A DNA stretch of 64,000 bases. Origin: Batillaria attramentaria (taxonomy: Eukaryota > Mollusca > Gastropoda > Batillariidae). Both the position numbers and the translations under genes were made by a program. Where the stretch lies: assembly GCA_018292915.2 (NCBI GenBank), contig JACVVK020000218.1:695001-759000 (forward strand), read 5' to 3'. Numbering within the stretch: position 1 is the first letter of the stretch; each line of letters begins with the position of its first letter. This document shows, in pieces, positions 55,575 to 64,000 of the stretch. The notes under the pieces are model-generated. The model was not told the origin of the DNA and made no database searches. It saw nothing but the letters and a program-made list of their open reading frames with translations.

Positions 55575-58471
55575 CTACTCACTCATCATCATTAGCTTGC
55601 TTTACGTCCTATGGCTTTTGGCCCTTAAGGACAAGTTGTTCCTGGCGTGTGTCTTTGGCCGCGCTGCTTGGCTGGCCGAATGTCTTTGGGGTGAGTGTGG
55701 GCTGTCTTGCTTAGCTTTGGGCAACGTCAGAGGATCTCTGCTTGGCTTTCAGATACCTGGTCTGGGTTTGTTTTTCAGTGCCTCAGTCTGTTCTGTCATC
55801 CGTACCTTTGCCATTGGATCATCACTGGGGTGTCCCCCCGCTCTTTGGCATTAAAACCATTTTGTCAGATCTGATCTGACGATCGCGTCGGCCAGGGTTC
55901 TCATTGGCCTATCACCAAGGGCTTGGTGTGGCCTGAGGAAGTCTACCGTCTTCAGTGAGTATCTGTCTCTCAGGTCCCAGACTGGCTGGAGGCTGGCGGG
56001 CAGGCCATCACAACCGTTTACAATGTGGCGGACGTCTGGGGGCTGCCCGCCACACCTACTCACTCTCGGAGGACAAAGCAAGTCCAGGCCAGGCCGCCGG
56101 GCGGCGGAACAAAACTGAATCATGAGCTACGCATTGCGTTTAGCACCTCTAATTGTTCATAAATAATCTACATCACGTTTTTTTTTAAAATAAACTTATG
56201 TTCCATTCAAAACCGTGACCACGCTATTACCGCCGGTAACAGCGGTTGCTCTCGGGGAAAAAAAACACTTTATATAGGGTGTGACTCAGGCGGCCGGCGA
56301 CGGAGTCAAATACTTTTTTTTTTAGCGTCGCAGCTGAACTCTCACTATCAGGGATGACTGCTGTTCAGAACCGGCTGGTATGGTTGCCCGTCTGTAATGA
56401 TACCGGTGTGTGCCATTCCGGCGTACTACTGAAAGTGCTTCTGTGCAAAATATACTGACAGCCGGCCGCTCAGTGTACCGCCTCCGGAATCTCAGTATAG
56501 ACTGAAGCCAGTATAGCCGAGAATGACCTCAAGTTCTTCAGTTTTGTGTTTGTGAGACTGACAAGAACTTGAACTCAGAAACTACCCCCCCCCCCCCCCC
56601 ACACACACACTCTTACCCACTTGCTATACTGAGTCAGTATTGTAGACGGAACGCTGCCCTTGAACCCTTCTTTCGAAGTTTGTTTTTTGTTAACCGTTTG
56701 AGTCCTAAACTGAATGGATTTCTTCATGATTGACTCAGTTCCAGTTGAAACCGGGTCACTAGTCATACCGTGCCCGTCCCCCATTCACTGATAGTTTGTC
56801 TGATATCATGATGTCTTGCACGACTGCCGTTTCCCTTTTCTTCTTTCTCGTCCCGCCTTCCCTCTAGCAACCCTTTCAGTCTTATCCCCCAGCCAGCCCT
56901 GTGCAACAGCCTTTGCTGTTCGCCAGTGTTTTCTATCCGCGATGGCACGCGTGTCCACTACTGGAGCCCCCTCCCCCCCCTTTTTAAATACCTACTTTTA
57001 ACATTAACCAAAACAGGGCACGCAGTCCCTTTTTACATTGTAAATATTATTTAACGGGGTCCTGGAATTTTACATTTTTTTAATGAAATAATTGATAAAG
57101 ATATGTACAGATATTGTACAGATAGGACCAGCTGAGGTGCCGGGTCGAGAAGATATTAAAACAAAACAAATAACTAAATAAATTAATAAATAAAAGAAAA
57201 GTCCTATAAAATCTAGAAACAAAAACTTTTAGAAACAAAATTTGGCCTTATCGCCTACTAAAAAGAACTTTAAAATGTGTCCCAATATCTCCTACACTAG
57301 GAGGAAGGGACGTTAAAAATCTAAATTAAGAAGAAGCGTGTTAGCTGTGTTTGTTTGTCTCTACTTAGTCTGAAATATCTCCGCAGTCGCTTAACCGGCC
57401 TAGAGTTATCTTGTAAACTGCAGTAGTTTCATGAGAGTTTGCACATTTTAATCATGTCAAGCGCTAGCTTAAAGTTTAACGGGTGTAATTTAGCATATAT
57501 CCCCTTTTCAAAAGCGTTTTCCTGGTTTTTCGGCTCTTTCAGTGGTTGTAGAATATTCCCTGTCTTTCACTCAGATTTCAATCCTATAACATTTTAAAGT
57601 ATTTTTCACGCTCTGTTTAATGTCGTATTGTATTACGCCCGCTATCGTTAGTTTCCATGTGCTAGGAAACACAGATTTCGCTGCGACTGATCCACGTTCT
57701 TTGTCAAGTTTTCTTCGGTGGGCCGGACGTTGCTTTCTCTAAGTTAGGCCAGCGCCCAGACCATATAATTATAGCCGCTGCCCACGCTTTGCTCGACAGT
57801 CGCCGTAGATAGGGCCGGTGCACACTAGCGTCGGTGCTACATCGCACGCACGCACGCGTGTCGCGCTTTGAGTGCTGCACGCACGGCGGGGCTCTCACAC
57901 GTGGAGTAACGCGCGTGCTGCTTCGGAGATCTCGCCACGAGTCAGTGCTTCAGAGTGTGCGATGGAATGCGAAATTAGGGATCTGAAACGTATCATAAAC
58001 TTCAGGCTGCCTGTTCGCAGTCTGAATAGAGACTGGTGATCGAGGCCACGATAACTTGATAGAATTTAGCTACAACAAACCCGGCTTTGCTGTAGAATGA
58101 TATCGTAGACGGTGAGAGATCAGCGACAAGCCGGCGGTTCAGTTGTCTTCCTGCCGCGTGTGCACTGGACTTTGTGTTTTGCTCTGTACCCTGCCTGTTG
58201 CATTGTTTCCGACCAATAAACTCATGGCATAGCGACCTCTGTGTTTTGTCTCCCTTCCTGCATGAACCGGACCCCTGACACCCGTTTACACAGTTATTAA
58301 CCAACTCAGTTGAGAACATCTCCAGCCGTTGTCACGGTGTCTCACGATCTCAGTCCTCAGTGAGTCAGATAATCGACATCATTCTCCCAGACTTGTATAC
58401 GACTCTCGAACGCACACAAAGCTGTGAAACAAGTGAAAAGTATGGTATGGTCACCTTCACATTACTGTTAT
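55575..58471. repeat. 2.9-kb direct repeat, copy 2
   Basis: Near-identical to 52671-55571. Differences noted: GATACCTGG for GATGCCTGG, GCCATTGG for GCCTTTGG, CCTTCACATT for CCTTAACATT, and longer poly-C at about 56586. Confidence 0.95.
57339..58292 (+). mobile_element. LTR-like block, copy 2
   Basis: Same block as at 54434, shifted by 2905 bases. If both are true LTRs the 55388-57338 interval would be a short non-autonomous internal region. Confidence 0.45.
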
Positions 58472-58524
58472 CTATAGCGCTTTCATATTGTACTCCGTCT
58501 GTCTTTGCACTGTAACTTTGTACA

Positions 58525-58705
58525 ACGCTGTATATATCTATGGTCAGTTGACCTCAGCATTGTTGTATATATCTATGGTCAGTTGACCTCAATATTGTTG
58601 TATATATCTATGGTCAGTTGACCTCAACATTGTTGTATATATCTATGGTCAGTTGACCTCAACATTGTTGTATATATCTATGGTCAGTTGGCCTCAGCAT
58701 TGTTG
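58525..58705. repeat. 35-bp tandem repeat, 5 copies
   Basis: Unit GTATATATCTATGGTCAGTT + GACCTCAACATTGTT, starting just after 2.9-kb copy 2. Confidence 0.9.
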
Positions 58706-60035
58706 CACACACTGTAATGTTTTGTACTGTATTGTAACCGACTACCTCCACCCCATCCCCCGCCCCACCCCAAGAAAAAAAGGATAAAAAAAATTAAAAA
58801 CAAATTTTATTTTCCAAAACCGAACCAAAACTGATACCGCAAAATGTTAATACTTATATCGTGATGCACATGCAGTTACTTCCTGTGAGGCTGTAAACAA
58901 CTTTCGTGTTTGTCCGGCACCGTACCGAGTGACCATTACCGAGCACGCACTAGCAGTTGTGTCGAATTCAAAGCAAGTCAGCACCTGTATTCAGAAGAAT
59001 TAAACGAGGACCTACTGCCGCAATGCGCGGTGTATATTTATCTGGTAAAAGTAGCGGTCGAGGTGTGTGGTTTACCATGGCGCGGCTGGTTGGTGCGTCG
59101 GTCAAGTGTCTTTAGTGGCACATGTACCGACTTTGGAACTGTAAACCGATTAGCCGCCCATTTCATTATGAGTTCGGCTTAAAGTGACAATGACATGGGT
59201 AACACCAACTGCCGTGAACAGGAAGTGATATTTGAAACATAGAGAAACATGAAGTAGAACTGAGCAACTGTAAATCATGTCCGACCGACCGGTGTGATAC
59301 TGACTGCCGGATTGGTGCGTTTCTCAGTTGAAAAAGCCGCAAGTAAACATAGAAATAAACAACAAAAAGCAAGGTGAAATATTCAGTCTTGAAAAAACAG
59401 ACTTGAAATGGCATCAGCAATACGTGACGTATTTTATTGGCACCGGATGACACATCTCTCTCTCTCTCTCTCTATACTTAAAATGTACCCCGAAGCTTCA
59501 TTCATTTAAAACTCAACTTCTCAGATACTTACGTAAGTCATAGGTCCACGAACAATATCTGAACCGTGCTAAATTACTCGTTATCAGATGGCACTATTAC
59601 ATGTTACCTTTTTACAAGTTATGTTGTATACTACAATTTCAAACACCATGCTATCTACTTCTTCACCTATTTTCCGATGTGTTTCCTTTGAATTTCTTGC
59701 GCTTCTTTGTATCTTTGCATGTTTTTTTTTGTTTTTGTTTTTTCTACTTTCTTATTAGATTACTCCCTTTGTGCCTGGTATACTTTTTTTTTGTAATGTT
59801 AGCCTTTATTTTTTTAGTGTTCGTAGATTAGCAGGACAGCTTGTAAGATAGGCAGACCATGCCTACAAGTCTTTATCCTGAAATAAACGTTTCAGTCAGT
59901 CAGTCAGTCAGTCTCTCTCTCTCTCTCTCATGCATAATATACTGTGTTGATACTTGCAGTTCCCAGCCGTGCATGCTTGTAGTTTGACGTAGTTTGAACT
60001 GTTTATATGATACATAGTTGTATGCATAATTTACT
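58706..60035. other. Intergenic, no gene supported
   Basis: AT-rich with T runs. Short open frames lack splice or family support. A LINE-like tail with AATAAA lies at 59840-59915, and a short CT run at about 59457. Confidence 0.45.
59840..59915 (+). mobile_element. LINE-like 3' end with AATAAA and (CAGT)n tail
   Basis: TTGTAAGATAGGCAGACCAT, CTTTATCCTGAAATAAACG, then TTTCAGTCAGTCAGTCAGTC. This kind of terminus is frequent for CR1/RTE-like LINEs. The T-rich region before it has no recognisable RT. Confidence 0.4.
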
Positions 60036-60049
60036 GTGTTGATGATTGC

Positions 60050-60208
60050 GGGGAGCCGGGGTGGTCGAATGGTAGAGCGTTGGACTTCTAATGCTCGGGT
60101 CGTGAGTTCGATCCCGGCTGGGGCCAAACTATTTGTGCTGGCTTTTACATCGTTGTCTTTGATATCACCCGTATGTGGTGGAAAAGGACGTTAAACGCCC
60201 ACCCACCC
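60050..60208 (+). mobile_element. tRNA-derived SINE, family A, with perfect 14-bp target-site duplication
   Basis: Cleanest copy: GGGGAGCCGGGGTGGTCGAA, TGGTAGAGCG, B-box GAGTTCGATCCC, GATATCACCCGTATGTGGTG, GGACGTTAAACGCCCACCC. GTGTTGATGATTGC flanks it at 60036-60049 and 60209-60222. Confidence 0.93.
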
Positions 60209-60222
60209 GTGTTGATGATTGC

Positions 60223-61030
60223 AGTTCCCAGCCGTGCATGCTCGAACGGTATGAATGGTACACAGATGTTACAATATTCTTTTTTACTGGCCTTTACAGT
60301 CTTCTGCTGAGTATCCTGATATCGTGTGAAATGTCGATGTGGTACATGGATGCATAACATTGTTTTTTTTGTTGACATACATATATATACATACACATAC
60401 ATTTGTGTTTAAAATCATGCGGGCACTGGCTCATGTGTGCATACTGGCAAAATGGATGTAGATTTTAATATGTCCACTTCTGTATTTCAGGTGCATAATT
60501 ATGCTTGAATTTGTTTTGTCTTCGTCTGGCTGGATCAGTGAATAGTATATACTATAGCAGTATAGGCGCATTAGCTGTGTTGATATCCTGTTCCAGGTGT
60601 GAACGCTGATACTTCGAGTATTTTGTATGTGTCTGAATTGTATAAATGCCTTATGTTGTGCCAATTTCCTGCTGTGTACAGACTACCCTGGTGGGAGTCC
60701 CGCCGGATTCATTCATTCACGAAGGGTTCAAGTGGTGTCTCATCGTCACCGCAGATGGACGATGTGCGCGCATGTGCCTAGCGGTATTCAGACTGATGTG
60801 GTGACAGCGACTGACCGACCACATCAGTGTAACACCGACACCGATTTTGAATGGCTTTGACTCTTACAACCGTTAGTAATAGAGTAGTTCTGACAATCTG
60901 ATTTTTTTTCTGGAAACTCAGTGTGACCTCAGTTACCTTGACTCAGTTTTCTAGGCTTGCTCAGAGACGTGACCCGGCCATACACAGTTATTTACAGTAC
61001 TGAGGCAACGACAGACTTGACTGAAATTAG

Positions 61031-61066
<36 letters not shown>

Positions 61067-61086
61067 ACACACACACACTCAGCTGT

Positions 61087-61119
<33 letters not shown>

Positions 61120-61427
61120 ACACACACACCGACCGATAACTGACATGTCAACAATACTACAACTCTACACTAAACTGAGATACGAATGAAACGAAACTCA
61201 GTGACTTCGTTGGTGTTTCTAAAGTTCACTTCACGTCGGCCAGTTCAGTCAAGTTCAGTGTAGGCCGGGCGGCTCGCCGGTTCCGTGCTTGGCTGTCAGC
61301 CTCATTGAGTGTCGGTTGGCTATGCATTGGCAGTCAGTTGTGGCAACAGCTGTGCTTCTCCTGTGCGCGTTCAGTAGAACTACGACAATGCTGTAGTATG
61401 ATTCCATTCAAAATGAATTCCACATAC
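60223..61427. other. Intergenic, no gene supported
   Basis: CAGTTCCCAGCCGTGCATGC at about 60222 repeats the one at 59957, a ~34-bp flanking duplication older than the SINE. Two (CA)n runs lie within 61030-61128. Confidence 0.45.
61030..61128. repeat. (CA)n microsatellite, interrupted
   Basis: CA runs broken by CTGACA and CTCAGCTGTGA pieces. Confidence 0.85.
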
Positions 61428-61697
61428 TGATATAAATGTTGTCTGAATGACACTAAGCCCGATTTTACCGCCCCGGCTTAGAGGCCGGGACATTGAACAC
61501 CACTACACCGTCGAAAAAATAATATAAATGTTGTCTGAATGACACTAAGCCCGATATTACCACCCCGGCTTGGAGGGGATATTGAACACCACTACACCGT
61601 CGAAAAATATAAATATTGTCTGAATGACACTAAGCCCGATATTACCACCCTGGCTTGGAGGGGACATCAGTTAAACACCACTACACCGTCGAAAAAT
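61428..61697. repeat. ~88-bp tandem repeat, 3 copies
   Basis: ATAAATGTTGTCTGAATGAC, then ACTAAGCCCGATATTACCAC, CCCGGCTTGGAGGGGA and AACACCACTACACCGTCGAA, with small indels between copies. Confidence 0.88.
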
Positions 61698-62016
61698 ATA
61701 GGTTCAGTATTACTGAAAACTGGCAAAACAAATTTTAATCTGAATGGACCCCCGGCCCTACACTGATAGCATAATAATGATTATTACATGTGCCAAGGTG
61801 GTAATATAAGAAAACAGCTATGTTTTATATTTTTTGTATTATGCATTATTACTAAGAACATTATTATTATTGTCACTAATTTTTGCTTTATGTAGCCGAG
61901 TGGTTTGGACCCTCTCGCCCACTACCCTAGGTTCTCCGGCCAGCTGTGTGCCGCCGGCTTTTGTTCGCCTGTAGACTACCGCACGCGTGCAGCGTTGCGG
62001 ATCCACGATAGCCACG

Positions 62017-62646
62017 TGTCAGTTAGTTGTGTTTGTTTGTGTCCATTTAGTGCTAAATATCTCCGCAGTCGCTTAACCTAAAGTTATCATGGTAACTGTA
62101 GTAGTTTCCGAAGAGTTTGTATTTTCTAATCATGTTTTGGTTTTAGCGCTGTTTTGTAGTTTAACGGGTGTATTTTGCCATTTTCACCCCTTTTCAAATG
62201 CGTGGTCCCTGTCTTTAAGCTCTTAAATCGGCGATAGGAAATTCTTTGTACATTGATAATGTTCCAAACTTATGCCATCTTAGAGTACTTTTCACGCTCT
62301 TTTCAATGCAGTTTGTTTGAAGTTTGTAGCTGTTGTATTACGCCCGCTATTGATAGTTTTCTGTTTGTAAACAAACAGATTTCGCTGCTACCCGAGCATC
62401 TAGCCCCTGTTTCTGCTGCGAGCGGCCGTTGCTTTCTTTGCGGCTCGCGCTGGGCGCATAAGTAGCCGCGAGCTACGCCTCACTGGACAGTCGCCAGCCA
62501 GCCCTGCCGCGAGTCACTGCACGGATTGTCGCTCCCCGCTCTGCCATTTGTTGCTTGTTTTTCCTGTTGCAATAAAACTCATGTCATAGCGACCGCTGTG
62601 TTTGCCTCCCTGCCTGCCTAACTCACTCAACACCATCACATTTACA
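62017..62646 (+). mobile_element. Diverged LTR-like block (third copy)
   Basis: Related to the blocks at 54434 and 57339: TAAATATCTCCGCAGTCGCT, GTTTAACGGGTGTATTTTGC, TTGTATTACGCCCGCTAT and GACAGTCGCC. AATAAAACTCATGTCATAGCGACC stands near the end. Begins TGTCAG and ends TTTACA. Possibly a solo LTR. Confidence 0.45.
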
Positions 62647-63900
62647 TAGTTCTGTCGCACTCTGAATGTCCCGTATGAATGTCCCGTATGAATGTCCCGA
62701 CCTCCTCAGTTCTATTAACCTCTATACCAGTGTTTACTGTTTACCAGTCTGCTTTGCAACAGTAACATAATTACATTAGATGGTTTTTTTTACTAGTAAC
62801 GCTGATACCCCACAGTCAAAATGGCGTACATCATCGTGCCAATTATGTAAAGTAAAACGGGATAGTATAATGACGGTATTGCGCTGTAGTCTAGGGTTTT
62901 ACGCGGAACAGTATTGTATTAAATCAGTTGTAGTGTAGTGTAGTGTAGTGTAGTGCAGTGTATCACTGTGACAATGCCGGCCGGTAACTGATGTAGTGTA
63001 GTATAGTGCAATGCCGGCATCATGTCGTATTGTAGTGTTGTAATCCCGCATTGTACCGACTGCATTGTACCGTATACTAAATTGACATAATATGTCATTA
63101 AAAAAAATCATAGTACTAGTCAGTGCCGCCCGGATAGCGTGATGTATTCACTGTACTGCCCCGCTGTTCTGTTTCGTAGTGTCAGTATTGTACTGTGTAA
63201 GTGTTTGTAAAGAACTAGAAACACCCCCCCAAAAAGAATAATAATTTTTAAAACTTGAAGATGGATTGTCAGAACTTGACTGAACTGCTGATCACTCAAT
63301 GACTGACCCGAATAGAACCTTCTCATGTCAGTGACGGTTTTTGTCAGTCTATAACCGATGCGCGCCGGCGCCATATCGAACTGAAGTTGGCTCTTTGCCG
63401 GGATATCAGTGACTGATACTCCGTTCAGTACATATCGGTCACCGTGACCGTGACACTGAGTGGAACTGTGACTGACATTACTGATACGCGCTGCCGGAAC
63501 GTCAGTATTTCATCACTACACAGGCCGGTCGCACTGATACAGCGTTTCAGTGTCAGTTTCTGACCAGCAACGGACGGACGGTCTGGCCGGCTCTTGCACC
63601 CAACCATTAGGAACCCTTCTTAGTTATGTCACAAAATTTGAAATCCGGCTATACTATGATATTTAATTGTGGACCGTACTGTCCGGCGAGAACAGTAAAA
63701 AGTCAAGTTTCCAGTAACAACATTCCACATCAGACAGCCCCATTTTCTGCCGGCACACAACTACCTTCAGGACTGTGTAACCTCTGAACTTCTACTGTCC
63801 TGGCAGGGTACCAAAGCCGTGGAGTGGGCGGAGGGAAGGTAGGAGGGAGGGGGTGGGAATCACACAAGGCTCGAGGCCCGCGCGAGAGACCTAAACAGCG
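62647..63900. other. Intergenic, short repeats only
   Basis: AATGTCCCGTATG repeats near 62668, (TGTAG)n at about 62930-62960, and TCAGTGAC/ACTGATAC-rich sequence. No gene recognised. Confidence 0.4.
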
Positions 63901-63914
63901 CGCGTTTTTCGTGG

Positions 63915-64000
63915 CCTCCTCCAATCATAACCATCCTTTGTCGAGATCGAGGCAGTTAGCGCCAAATTTGATAGCAGTTCAGCGCGGTGAGAAGAAAGAA
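63915..64000 (+). promoter_or_regulatory. Possible promoter with CCAAT box and E2F-like site
   Basis: CCAAT at 63921-63925 and GCGCCAAA (TTTGGCGC on minus, an E2F consensus) at 63959-63966, in a GC-rich context at the right edge. This arrangement is common in promoters of S-phase genes; the gene would lie beyond the window. Confidence 0.3.

Noticed and set aside
59601..59831. 76-codon hydrophobic plus frame
   Set aside because: T-rich DNA gives Phe/Leu-rich translation; it is probably LINE 3' flank.

Overview
This window looks like the nuclear genome of a lophotrochozoan animal, most likely a gastropod mollusc (inference). Genes are split by GT-AG introns. Intergenic and intronic DNA is full of (CA)n/(TG)n runs, minisatellites, tRNA-derived SINEs and broken LINE, Penelope-like and LTR-like elements. 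No bacterial-type operons, rRNA genes or CRISPR arrays were seen. Gene models were built by eye from splice sites, reading phase and protein-family resemblance.

Layout. 1-1876 (+): last four exons of a VWF/mucin-like secreted protein ending in a cystine-knot domain. 3201-4160 (+): a short one-exon relative of MYCBPAP. 4.2-16.7 kb: repeat-rich DNA with a small three-exon secreted-protein gene on the minus strand (7656-9251), a large inverted minisatellite (9.36-10.67 kb), a Penelope-like fragment (11.6-12.7 kb) and a 2.3-kb satellite of 21-bp units. 16757-20853 and 21616-26136 (+): two complete four-exon MYCBPAP paralogues in tandem. 26.85-27.46 kb: an inverted pair of Penelope-type termini with hammerhead-like motifs. 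27811-35890 (-): a seven-exon TRIM-NHL-like gene (603 aa). 37200-52264 (-): an 18-exon SENP1/2-type SUMO protease (670 aa) that carries an L1-like retrotransposon and a duplicated exon fragment in one intron. 52.67-58.47 kb: two almost identical 2.9-kb direct repeats. 58.5-64 kb: no supported gene; small repeats, a SINE with clear target-site duplications, a diverged LTR-like block, and a possible promoter at the right edge.

The three MYCBPAP-type genes are a local tandem family. All introns in the two full copies are phase 0, and exon 3 is exactly 198 bp in both, so they arose by gene duplication after the introns existed. MYCBPAP proteins are known from cilia and sperm. The TRIM gene (predicted ubiquitin ligase) and the SENP gene (SUMO deconjugation) lie head to tail on one strand 1.3 kb apart; no functional link can be read from this arrangement.

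The most unusual signals are: minisatellites in SENP introns that repeat the 3' splice site and start of the neighbouring exon; a duplicated SENP exon piece carrying the catalytic histidine; hammerhead-ribozyme-like cores in the Penelope termini; a minisatellite in two opposed arms able to form a long hairpin; and a perfect 40 x 30-bp array inside a TRIM intron.
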